Positions 24,943 to 32,425 of a DNA stretch of 34,173 nt are shown piece after piece. How positions within the stretch are numbered: position 1 is the stretch's first letter; every line of letters starts with the position of its first letter. Under the pieces are notes generated by a model. The model did no database searches. It was not told the origin of the DNA and saw only the letters and a program-made list of their open reading frames with translations. This DNA is from an uncultured Opitutia bacterium (GTDB lineage Bacteria; Verrucomicrobiota; Verrucomicrobiia; Opitutales; Opitutaceae). The translations under genes were made by a program, and so were the position numbers. The stretch covers positions 1 through 34,173 of the forward strand of contig CAIPZZ010000212.1 in NCBI GenBank assembly GCA_903869665.1, in the 5' to 3' direction.

Positions 24943-25305
24943 ATGCCCACCCCTGCTGAATCCTCGCGCGCTCGCCTGCCCGCCGTCGCGCTCACCGCCA
25001 TCCTGCTCACTCTCGCCGCTGGCGGCTGCAGCCGGGGTGAACCGTTTCCCGTCGCCGATTACCTCAAAACCCCGGCTAACCTCAGCGGCAATCGCTACGT
25101 CCTCGAGGCCGAGGTGGACTCTCAGCTCGGCAGCCGCGAAGGCGTCGGCCGCGTGGTGGTCGTGAAGCCGCTCAAGGACAAGGGCCGCCTCGCTCTCGTC
25201 ATCCCCGACACGCTCGGTGCCAACCTCTCTCCCACGCAGCACTACCGGTTCAGCGTCTCCGTCCGGCCCGACGCCCTCTACGTCAGCAAACTCGAAAAAA
25301 TCTGA
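24943..25305 (+). CDS. Small lipoprotein of unknown function
   Basis: 120 residues from the ATG giving MPTPAESSRARLPAVAL. The signal peptide ends in the lipobox LAAGGC, so the mature protein is lipid-anchored at the Cys. The rest (YLKTPANLSGNRYVLEAEVDSQLG, GRVVVVKPLKDKGRLALVIPDTL, HYRFSVSVRPDALYVSKLEKI) looks like a small beta barrel of the OB type. It lies between the ABC transporter and the large secreted protein, 3 bases before the latter's start, so it is very likely co-translated with it. No family recognised. Confidence 0.82.
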   Translation: MPTPAESSRARLPAVALTAILLTLAAGGCSRGEPFPVADYLKTPANLSGNRYVLEAEVDSQLGSREGVGRVVVVKPLKDKGRLALVIPDTLGANLSPTQHYRFSVSVRPDALYVSKLEKI

Positions 25306-25308
25306 GCC

Positions 25309-27537
25309 ATGAACATCGCCGACCGCCTCCGCCCCGCCCTCGCGTTGTCCGCCACGCTCGCGCTTGTCCTCACCGCCCTCCACGCCGCCGTGCCCGCGCC
25401 GCCGGGAAATTTCCCCGGCCTCCGCAACGCCGCCACCGCCGTGGGCAACGCCTTCGACAACGCCCAGTCCACCGGCAACACCGCCGCCAATATCAAGAGC
25501 GACCAAAGCAACAGCCTAGAAAGCAACACCCTCCTCACTATCATAAACAAGGCCTTCGACGCCGACAGCGGCGACATGATTGACCCTGAGAACGGCACCA
25601 TGAAATGGAAGGGCCACACCTACGATCTCGGCCAGATGCGGATCTTCCGCGCACGCTTCCAGCGTTACCTTGAGCTGCCTCCCTCGTCCGACCAACAGGC
25701 ATATCAGGAGCTGCTCGACAAGATTTTTGCCAGTCTCGCCAGCAACAATCCCGATGCCGGCACTCTTGATGGCATCACGGCGGCCTGGCATCTGCTTTTT
25801 CAGGCCGCCGAGTTCGAGGCCGACGGCGGTGTCGCCCTTGATGTCGCCAACCAAGTTTTTAACGCATGGCGCACGCGTGAGGAGAAAAAGGCAATGTATG
25901 CCGCTGGCCTTGAGCTGGAGCGTTTGCGCAACCGAGATCAGAGCTCCTTGGTGCGAAACGCCAACTTGGCCCAAGTGCAGGCGAACAAAACCGGACGCAT
26001 CCTGAACACTGAACTTGGCACCGCTCTAACGGTGCTCGAACCCCTCACGGCGGCACCCGGGGCGAATGCTCCCGGCGGGAACACCACCTCTAGCACCTCC
26101 GGCACTGCCTCATCTCCACGTGCGGGGGCGGGAAGTCCGCAGTCTTATTCAACCGTTCGGCGCTCGCCCACCTACGATGATTTTTCCATCCAAGTGGGCG
26201 CGGCTAACCTTTTGGTCGGGGCTCGTGATCTCGCCGTGGTGGAGGCCAAAATCAAAGCACTCCAGGCCGATGAGCTGCTCACCGTCACCCAGGCCAAGCT
26301 CCAGTTTCAGAGCGCCATCATCAGCCTGTTTCTGCAGCGTCGGTTCCAGCACGCGCTCATCGCCTCCAGTTTTTACCGGTTTATTTTCAAGGGCTCCGCC
26401 CAGGAGCTAGACCCAAAATTCAAGAAGGCGGTCTCCGATTTTTTTCCGGGATCGGCCGACATTCCATTTACCATAGGCATGGTCGAAAATCTCTCCCGGG
26501 AAGCCGTGAATGACGTAAAAAATGGCATGGCTGCTGTCAGGGCAAACTGCGCGGCGGGCAATTACATGGCCGCGCTTGAGCGTATGCAGGAGACGTTTTT
26601 TCTTGGTGAGTTTCTTCGCGAAGTCACCCAGTTTGACGCGGAGAAGCGCCAGACACTCAAGCAGCTCTACACCAAAATAGACACCGCCCGGAAGCTCGCC
26701 GACCTCAAGGATTACGAGGGCATCATCAAGCTCAACGGCGAGATCGGAGCGCTCACCAAGGACTTCCGCTCCTCCGAGGTCACTGCCGCCGCCCGCTCCG
26801 CCGAGCAGATGAGCTCGCTCGCCCTCGCCGGCGCCAAGCAGGCCGCGACCATGGGAGACTTCGACCGCGCGCAGAGCCTCCTTGAGCGCGCCGCCTCCAC
26901 CTGGCCGCTCAACCCCGAGATCGCCTCCTACGGCAGCGGCGTCTCCGCCGGCGCCAGCATCTCCAGCCAGGCCGCCGCCCTGTTCGACGACGCCTACAAA
27001 CACGGCGAATACCGCCGCATCTACGAGCGCCAGGGCGAGCTCGCCGTCGGCCTCATTAACGACGCGCAGCGCGGCCCGCAGTTCAAGGATGTGATCGCGC
27101 GCATGTCGCGCGTCGAGATGGCCCTCGCCCAGGCGCAGGAGGCCGTCGCCCAGAACAACGCCTACGCCGCGTGGGACGCCGTCGCCGCCGCCGCCGAGCT
27201 CGCCCCCGGCGACACCGCTATCAACCAGCGCAAGGCCGAGCTCGCCCCCCGCGTCGCCGACTACGTCGGCGCAGCCGAGAAAGCCCGCGCCGCTGAGGGC
27301 CGCGGCGAGACCGCCGCCAGCCTCGCGTTCTACCTCGCCGTGCAGGACATCAATCCCGGTAGCCCGCTCGCCCGCGCCGGCCTTGAGCGCGTCGCCGCCA
27401 AGCTCCTCGACCGCCTCGCCTCCGACGGCAAGCCAGCGAACGTCTCAGTCAACGCCGCCGCCGGCGCCCCCGCGAGCAAACCGGAAACCTCCGCGCCCCC
27501 AGCGGACAAGCCCTTGGCCGCCGCGCCGCTGAAATAA
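25309..27537 (+). CDS. Large secreted helical repeat protein of unknown function
   Basis: 742 residues with a signal peptide (ALALSATLALVLTALHAAVPA). Most of the protein is predicted by eye to be alpha-helical, with TPR-like pairs: GDFDRAQSLLERAASTWPLNPEIA, HGEYRRIYERQGELAVGLINDA, NNAYAAWDAVAAAAELAPGDTAIN and GETAASLAFYLAVQDINPGSPLARAGLER. A low-complexity Gly/Ser/Thr/Pro linker lies at about 247-280, and the C-terminus is Ala/Pro-rich. TPR arrays hold protein complexes together, so a periplasmic scaffold is a fair guess. The middle part (about 26.3-26.65 kb) has a visibly lower GC content than both ends. It is the second gene after the lipoprotein and ends one base before the DUF2271 gene start. 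Confidence 0.8.
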   Translation: MNIADRLRPALALSATLALVLTALHAAVPAPPGNFPGLRNAATAVGNAFDNAQSTGNTAANIKSDQSNSLESNTLLTIINKAFDADSGDMIDPENGTMKWKGHTYDLGQMRIFRARFQRYLELPPSSDQQAYQELLDKIFASLASNNPDAGTLDGITAAWHLLFQAAEFEADGGVALDVANQVFNAWRTREEKKAMYAAGLELERLRNRDQSSLVRNANLAQVQANKTGRILNTELGTALTVLEPLTAAPGANAPGGNTTSSTSGTASSPRAGAGSPQSYSTVRRSPTYDDFSIQVGAANLLVGARDLAVVEAKIKALQADELLTVTQAKLQFQSAIISLFLQRRFQHALIASSFYRFIFKGSAQELDPKFKKAVSDFFPGSADIPFTIGMVENLSREAVNDVKNGMAAVRANCAAGNYMAALERMQETFFLGEFLREVTQFDAEKRQTLKQLYTKIDTARKLADLKDYEGIIKLNGEIGALTKDFRSSEVTAAARSAEQMSSLALAGAKQAATMGDFDRAQSLLERAASTWPLNPEIASYGSGVSAGASISSQAAALFDDAYKHGEYRRIYERQGELAVGLINDAQRGPQFKDVIARMSRVEMALAQAQEAVAQNNAYAAWDAVAAAAELAPGDTAINQRKAELAPRVADYVGAAEKARAAEGRGETAASLAFYLAVQDINPGSPLARAGLERVAAKLLDRLASDGKPANVSVNAAAGAPASKPETSAPPADKPLAAAPLK

Positions 27538-27538
27538 G

Positions 27539-28315
27539 ATGCCCGCACGACCGCGCGGAAAATTTTCCCGTCGCGCCGCCGTGGGCCTCGCCGCCCTCGC
27601 CGGCGGCGCTCCCCTGCTCCACCCCGCGTCCGCCCCGCCGGCGGAAAATGCCTCCGCCACCGCCACGCCGAAACCCGACGCGGCCGCGCGGCCTTCCTTT
27701 TACGATCCCTTCGACCCCAAGGCCGGCCTGCCGCCGCCGACGAAGCCGCCCAACACCCCGCCGCCCTCCCCTCAAGCTCCGCCGGTGGTGACCAATTCTC
27801 CGGCCAAGCCCCGGTATCCTCCGCCGTTCTGGCCGGGCGGCTCGCAGGTCACGGTCACAGTCGCGCTGAAGACCTTTCCCAATGGCGCCGGTAAGAACGC
27901 CTACTACCGCCCCTACCTCGCCCTCTGGGTCGAGGATGCCAACCACGCCCTCGTCCGGACTATCGTCGTGCTCGGGCGCGACTCGACCTACCTGCGCCAT
28001 CTCACCAGTTGGTGGCGCGTCTCCGGCAGCTACACGGAGAGCACCTACATCGCCATGACCCGGGCGACGCGCCCTGCCGGCGAGCACACCTTCGTGTGGG
28101 ACGGCTACAACGACGCCGGCAACCCGCTGCCGAAGGGCCGCTACACACTTTTCATTGAGATCTGCCGCGAGAACGGCCGCCATACCCTCCAGTCCGTCCC
28201 GCTGGAGATCGGCGACGATACCTTGTCCCTCCCCCTACCCGCCGACGTCGAGTCGAACCCGGGCAAGGTCGAATATGGCCCACCCAAAAAATCATCGCCA
28301 CCACCGGCCCCATAG
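27539..28315 (+). CDS. DUF2271 periplasmic protein
   Basis: 258 residues. The start MPARPRGKFSRRAAVGLAALAGG has a twin-arginine pair and a hydrophobic stretch, so Tat export is likely. A Pro-rich linker (about 60-95) precedes the DUF2271 domain: SQVTVTVALKTF, RPYLALWVEDANHALVRTIVVLG, SWWRVSG, TRATRPAGEHTFVWDGYNDAGNPLPKGRYTLFIEICRENGRH, ending in DVESNPGKVEYGP. DUF2271 proteins are often next to ApbE flavin transferases and PepSY membrane proteins, as here. They may carry or transfer a flavin-linked electron; this is inference. The place where typical members read SGAT is TRAT here. Its start overlaps nothing but follows the previous stop by one base, so translation is coupled. A promoter-like AT-rich stretch without gene (28316-28452) follows. 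Confidence 0.88.
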   Translation: MPARPRGKFSRRAAVGLAALAGGAPLLHPASAPPAENASATATPKPDAAARPSFYDPFDPKAGLPPPTKPPNTPPPSPQAPPVVTNSPAKPRYPPPFWPGGSQVTVTVALKTFPNGAGKNAYYRPYLALWVEDANHALVRTIVVLGRDSTYLRHLTSWWRVSGSYTESTYIAMTRATRPAGEHTFVWDGYNDAGNPLPKGRYTLFIEICRENGRHTLQSVPLEIGDDTLSLPLPADVESNPGKVEYGPPKKSSPPPAP

Positions 28316-28452
28316 CCGCCGTCATGCTCCCGTAATCTTTTCTGTGCCATAATGCTTAACACGCCCGCAGTTAAAATTTCATTTGTAACCTGTCCTCTGC
28401 CGCCGCGTCGTTACTTACCACTATCCCCCTCCCCCCACCACTCCCACTATCC

Positions 28453-30186
28453 ATGCAAATCCCCCGCCCGCTCTCGTCCCGCCCCTTCACCCGCGCCGCT
28501 CTCGTCGGCCTGACCGGCTTCGCCGGCACCAAAGCCGTGTGGGCCACGCCCAACCTGACGCCTCCTGCCGGCGCGATGCCCGCGCAAGCCCGCGAGGCCG
28601 AGACCGCCCGCTTCACCTTCGCGCGCGACGGCGTGTTGGGCACCTCGCTCGATCTCACTGTCCAAACCGTCCGCCCCGAGGAGGCAGCCCGCGTCGAGCT
28701 CGCCGTCCTCGCCGAGATCGAACGCCTGCGCCGCATCCTCAGCACCTACGATCCGGCCAGCGAAATTTCTCGGGTCAAGTTTGGCGCGGAGATCCAGTCG
28801 CCTGAGCTCGCCGAGCTGCTCACCGCCTACGACACTTGGACCGTCCGCTCCGGCGGCGCACTCTCCGCTCGCCTCGGCGAGGTGAAACGCCTCTGGCGCG
28901 ACGCCGCCGACTCTGGCCGCGCTCCTGACGCCGCCGCCCTCCGCGCCGCGCTCGACGCCCCCGGCGCGCTCAATGTGGACGCGCTCGGCAAGGGCTACAT
29001 CATTGACCGCGCCGTCGCGGTCGCCCGCCGTCTCGCGCCCGCCGGCCTGCTCGACATCGGTGGTGACCTGCGCGCGTGGGGTGAGGTGAACTGGCTCGTC
29101 GGTGTCGCCGATCCCTTCAACCCTGCCGACAACGCCGCGCCCCTTGCCACCTTCGTCCTCCGTGACGCCGCCGTGGCCACCAGCGGTGGTTACGCGCGCT
29201 ACGTCACCATCGCGGGTGAGCGCCGCTCGCATATCCTCGACCCGCGCACCCTCCAACCCGCCGAGGGCGCGGTCAGTGCGACGGTCATCGCCGCCGATTG
29301 TCTCACGGCCAACGCCCTCTCCACCGCCGCCTGTGTGCTCGGCGGTGCGCCCGGCACAGCGCTCGCCCAAGCCGGCCGCGCGCTCGGTCATCTGTTCGTT
29401 TCCACTACTGGTGAAACCCACCGTGCCGGTTTGCTCGCCACCGTCGCCGCCCCGGCCGCCCCGCCCGCTGATCCGCTCGCGCGTCCCCCTGCGCCGGCCA
29501 CTCCGCCTGCCGCCAGCCAACCCGCCGCGCCCGCTACGCGCGCTGCCAGCGCGACTGCTGCTGCCACCGCGTGGCCGAAAGATTTCCAAGTCACGGTCAA
29601 GGTGAACATCGGTGCCGCCGCCAGCGCCGCCGCCCAGCCCGGACGCGGCCCGGGCGGTGCGCCTGGTGCTCCGGGTGGCCCTGGCGTTGCTGCTGGCCCC
29701 GGTGGACGCGGCGGCCCGGGCGGCCCCGGTGCGCGCGGCGGTTTCCCCGGTGGCCGCGGCCCCGGCGGGCAGAAGCGCGCCTACGTCGCCATCTGGGTGG
29801 AGGACGCTCAGCACAAGCTCGTCCGCACCGTCGCCGTGCTCGGCGACAATCCCCGCTATGTGCCCGAACTCACCGCTTGGTATCAGGCCGTCGGCCACCC
29901 GGATCTGCGCAATGTCCGCTCCATCACCCGCGCCACCCGCGCCAACGGACTCTACACCATCGCATGGGACGGCCTCGACAACGCCGGCCAGCCCGTGCCG
30001 CAGGGCGCCTACACCATCAAGGTCGAGATCAACCGCGAACACGGTCGCCACACCACTGGCAGCGCGGTTGTCAACTGCGACACCCAGCCGCACAGTGTTG
30101 ACCTCTCCGCCACCGCTGAGAGCGACGTCTCCAAGGTCGAATACGGCCCCAAGCCCGCGCCCGCCGCCACGCCGCCGGCCCCGTGA
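28453..30186 (+). CDS. ApbE-type FAD:protein FMN transferase fused to a DUF2271 domain
   Basis: 577 residues. A short export signal (about 1-32, with the pair SRPFTRAALVGLTGFAG) is followed by an ApbE domain (about 55-335): VLGTSLDLTVQT, STYDPASEISRV, LNVDALGKGYIIDRAV, LLDIGGDLRAWG, ATSGGYARY, HILDPRT and TANALSTAACVLGG. ApbE moves FMN from FAD onto Ser/Thr of exported proteins. The usual ADALxTA metal-site Asp is Asn here, and the usual FDPTVGP is LSARLGE, so activity needs checking; both may be normal for this subfamily. A Pro/Ala linker leads to a DUF2271 domain (about 375-570) interrupted by a Gly/Pro/Arg-rich insert of about 40 residues (GGPGARGGFPGGRG type). The enzyme may thus flavinylate its own partner domain. 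PepSY protein gene follows. Confidence 0.9.
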   Translation: MQIPRPLSSRPFTRAALVGLTGFAGTKAVWATPNLTPPAGAMPAQAREAETARFTFARDGVLGTSLDLTVQTVRPEEAARVELAVLAEIERLRRILSTYDPASEISRVKFGAEIQSPELAELLTAYDTWTVRSGGALSARLGEVKRLWRDAADSGRAPDAAALRAALDAPGALNVDALGKGYIIDRAVAVARRLAPAGLLDIGGDLRAWGEVNWLVGVADPFNPADNAAPLATFVLRDAAVATSGGYARYVTIAGERRSHILDPRTLQPAEGAVSATVIAADCLTANALSTAACVLGGAPGTALAQAGRALGHLFVSTTGETHRAGLLATVAAPAAPPADPLARPPAPATPPAASQPAAPATRAASATAAATAWPKDFQVTVKVNIGAAASAAAQPGRGPGGAPGAPGGPGVAAGPGGRGGPGGPGARGGFPGGRGPGGQKRAYVAIWVEDAQHKLVRTVAVLGDNPRYVPELTAWYQAVGHPDLRNVRSITRATRANGLYTIAWDGLDNAGQPVPQGAYTIKVEINREHGRHTTGSAVVNCDTQPHSVDLSATAESDVSKVEYGPKPAPAATPPAP

Positions 30187-30311
30187 GCCACACGGTGGAA
30201 CGCGTTAACCCAACGCGTTGACCGCCCTTCCGACGAAAAGCGCATTGAGCCCCATGCGCCCCGCCGTTCACGCTGCCCTCGTCCCGACACTTCGCCCACT
30301 CTCCCCCCACC

Positions 30312-30950
30312 GTGCACATCAATCGCAAGCTCCTCAGCTTTTCCCGCACAGTCCATATCTATCTCACGATGCTCGGTCTCTTCGTGATGATGCTGTTCGG
30401 CATCACCGGCTTCACCGTCAACCACGAGGACTGGTTCGGCGCGACCACGCCCCGCGTCACCGAGACCGACGGCCAGACCCCCGCCGAGCTCGTGGCGAAA
30501 AAGGACGCGCTCCGCATCGTTGAACACCTGCGGCAGAACTGGCGCATCACCGGCGCGCTTACCGGCTACGACGAACTCGACGGGAAATTTTCCCTCGGCT
30601 TCAAGGAGCCCGGCCGGCTCTGGGAGGTCGAGGTGGACCGGCCCTCCGGCCGCACCCGCGTCCACGCCGAGGCGTTCAACTTTTTTGCCCTCATCAACAA
30701 CCTCCACCGCGGCCGCTACGCCGGCCCCGGCTGGCGCTGGGTAATTGACCTCTCCGCGCTCTTCATCGCGCTCGCCTGCGCCACCGGCCTCGTGCTTTGG
30801 CTCGCACTGCCCAAGCGCCGCCAGCTCGGCGTCCTCGCGCTGGTCGTCGGCACGCTGGGTGTAGTCGGCATCTACCTCGCGCTCGTCCCCGGCCCTGATG
30901 CGGCGGTGAGCAACGCTCCGCCCGAGGCGGCCACCACCGCACCTCAGTAG
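30312..30950 (+). CDS. PepSY-associated membrane protein
   Basis: 212 residues from a GTG giving MHINRKLLSFSRTVHIYLT. The layout is that of the PepSY TM-like family: helix 1 (VHIYLTMLGLFVMMLFGITGFTV) with the NHEDWFG turn, a periplasmic PepSY-like domain (about 60-125, VEHLRQNWRITGALTGYDEL...), FNFFALINNLHRGRYAGPGWRW, then helix 2 (VIDLSALFIALACATGLVLWL) and helix 3. Such proteins are thought to move electrons across the membrane to flavin or haem partners; the His in helix 1 and in LHRGRY are candidate haem ligands. It follows the ApbE-DUF2271 gene in the same direction, with 125 bases between that contain a small AACGCGTT palindrome. A GC hairpin (CCCGCCG/CGGCGGG, about 30951-30971) follows. 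Confidence 0.87.
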   Translation: MHINRKLLSFSRTVHIYLTMLGLFVMMLFGITGFTVNHEDWFGATTPRVTETDGQTPAELVAKKDALRIVEHLRQNWRITGALTGYDELDGKFSLGFKEPGRLWEVEVDRPSGRTRVHAEAFNFFALINNLHRGRYAGPGWRWVIDLSALFIALACATGLVLWLALPKRRQLGVLALVVGTLGVVGIYLALVPGPDAAVSNAPPEAATTAPQ

Positions 30951-31040
30951 CCCGCCGCGTGAGCGGCGGGAAACATGTGCCGTGCAAAATTCCGTGTGAC
31001 CTGAGGCTGGCCGGCGGCGTCTTTATCGGAAATCCCCGCC

Positions 31041-31556
31041 ATGACTCAGCCGCCAGAATCCACCACGCCGCCAGACGATCAGCGTCATGTTGCCAATCAT
31101 AATTTGATTTGGAGTCGCGCAATCGCCGCAATCTTTGTCTTGGTCATTTTCTGGACGATCATGCGCGAAATAAAAAACGCGATCAATCCCCATCATGGAA
31201 TAATCGGAGCAACCCACATATTTGTCGCGGTAACCTTGAAGACGCCCCTTGAACGATACCGAATCGACTACGACGATTACCCCAGCACAGCGCAAGGCTT
31301 GCAGGTGTTGCTCAAGCCGCCTCGCGGCATGGAAAAAAACTGGGGCGGGCCTTACCTTGATCTCACTCCGCCGGACAAAATGCCGCCCGACCCTTGGGGC
31401 CACGCTTATCGCTACGCCTATCCGAGCATCCATGCTTCGACCGCAAGCGCGAGCGTCGGGCCAGACGGCCTGCCAAGACCACGCCAGTCTTACGATGTTT
31501 GGTCGCTCGGCCCCGACGGGATTGACGGCACCGCCGACGACATCGGCAACTGGTAG
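31041..31556 (+). CDS. GspG-like (type II secretion pseudopilin) domain protein without prepilin signal
   Basis: 171 residues. The C-terminal two thirds match the major pseudopilin GspG: LERYRIDYDDYPSTAQGLQVLL, NWGGPYLDL, PPDPWGHAYRYAYPS, and the closing SLGPDGIDGTADDIGNW, which in GspG binds calcium. The N-terminus is not a prepilin leader: there is no G-FTLIE cleavage site, only a polar start (MTQPPESTTPPDDQRH) and one membrane helix (AIAAIFVLVIFWTIM). So it should sit in the inner membrane as an anchored protein rather than enter a pseudopilus by the normal route. No other type II secretion gene is nearby. The N-terminal half has lower GC than its neighbours. Copy C of the palindromic repeat lies five bases after the stop. 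Confidence 0.85.
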   Translation: MTQPPESTTPPDDQRHVANHNLIWSRAIAAIFVLVIFWTIMREIKNAINPHHGIIGATHIFVAVTLKTPLERYRIDYDDYPSTAQGLQVLLKPPRGMEKNWGGPYLDLTPPDKMPPDPWGHAYRYAYPSIHASTASASVGPDGLPRPRQSYDVWSLGPDGIDGTADDIGNW

Positions 31557-31561
31557 CTGAA

Positions 31562-31625
31562 GGTGGAGCGCGGCGTCCCGACGCGCTCGGATCGAACGAA
31601 CGCGCCGGGGACGTCGCGTTCCACC
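31562..31625. repeat. Palindromic repeat, copy C of a three-copy family
   Basis: Begins GGTGGAGCGCGGCGTCCC and ends GGGGACGTCGCGTTCCACC. The two 27-base arms match at about three quarters of positions, with most differences allowing G-T pairs. It sits between the convergent GspG-like and cyclophilin genes. Confidence 0.85.
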
Positions 31626-31688
31626 TCGGGCAACGACTTCATCCACGCCCATCCGTGAGATTCGCGAAAAGCTCCGCTACGTCGCGCC

Positions 31689-32213
31689 TCACTTCGCCGC
31701 CACGATCTTGACCGTCGTCACCTCGATGCGCTCGACGGGGGTGCTCTTTTCCGGGCCGCCGGTCGGCACGGTGGCGATGCGCTCCAGCACATCGTCGCCC
31801 GCCGTGAGCGCGCCAAACGCCGTGTATTGCCGGTCGAGAAACTTCGCGTCGCCGTGGCAGATAAAAAACTGGCAGCCCGCCGAATTCGGGTCGGACGAGC
31901 GCGCCGCCGAGAGCACGCCGCGCACGTGGGGCCGGGCGTTAAACTCGGCCTTCACCTTGTAGCCAGGGTCGCCGGTGCCGGGGATGCCACGCGAACCTTT
32001 CTTCGTGTTGGGGCAGCCGCCCTGGATCATGAAGCCCTTGATGATGCGGTGAAACGCTGTGCCGTCGTAAAAACCCTCGCGGGCGAGCTTCTTGAAATTC
32101 TCGACGTGCTTCGGCGCGACATCGGGCCAGAAGGCGACGGTCAGGTCGCCGTAGCTGGTGCTGATGACGGCGACCTCGTTGGTGGCGGGTTGGGCGGCGG
32201 GAGCGGTAGGCAT
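31689..32213 (-). CDS. Cyclophilin-type peptidyl-prolyl cis-trans isomerase
   Basis: 174 residues. The cyclophilin core is complete: VAPKHVENFKKLAREGFYDGTAFHRIIKGFMIQGG (the catalytic Arg is in FHRI), GTGDPGYKVKAEFN, HVRGVLSAARS, NSAGCQFFICHGDAKFLDRQYTAFGAL. The short N-terminus (MPTAPAAQPATNE) lacks a clear signal peptide, so it is probably cytosolic. Cyclophilins speed up proline isomerisation in folding proteins. It is transcribed after the exosortase region on the same strand, with the 29-residue ORF between. The call is secure; a specific client is unknown. Confidence 0.96.
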   Translation of the reverse strand: MPTAPAAQPATNEVAVISTSYGDLTVAFWPDVAPKHVENFKKLAREGFYDGTAFHRIIKGFMIQGGCPNTKKGSRGIPGTGDPGYKVKAEFNARPHVRGVLSAARSSDPNSAGCQFFICHGDAKFLDRQYTAFGALTAGDDVLERIATVPTGGPEKSTPVERIEVTTVKIVAAK

Positions 32214-32279
32214 GGGACGGTGAGCGTCGCGCGCGCGGCGGTTTGTTCAACCAAAAACCGCTCGTCCGCTGGCGCGCGT

Positions 32280-32369
32280 TCACCCCGCCCAAGCCAACAA
32301 CCATAGCGCCAAGGCCAGCGCAATCAGGGCGAGGGCGAGTTTTTCGCGTCGGGTCAGGCCGAAGAGCAT
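32280..32369 (-). CDS. Possible 29-residue membrane microprotein downstream of the exosortase
   Basis: Too short for the ORF track on its own (it is the end of a longer shadow ORF there). It reads MLFGLTRREKLALALIALAL..., a basic turn TRREK followed by a single membrane helix ending in WLLAWAG. It starts 56 bases after the exosortase stop on the same strand. No clear ribosome site is seen. It could be a subunit or regulator of the exosortase, or a chance ORF in GC-rich DNA. Confidence 0.35.
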   Translation of the reverse strand: MLFGLTRREKLALALIALALALWLLAWAG

Positions 32370-32425
32370 GGCGGCGTAGGGTTTCGGGGTTTGAGTCTGA
32401 GGGGTGGGTCCGCGTTTGCGACGAC

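Noticed and set aside
28447-30093. 548-residue minus-strand ORF opposite the ApbE-DUF2271 gene
   Set aside because: Gly/Arg-rich shadow of a GC-rich gene, while the plus strand carries clear ApbE motifs.
30194-30223. Palindrome around AACGCGTT between the ApbE fusion and the PepSY gene
   Set aside because: Shares GGTGGAACGCG with the repeat family ends, but it is only about 30 bases and lacks the rest of the element, so it is not counted as a fourth copy.
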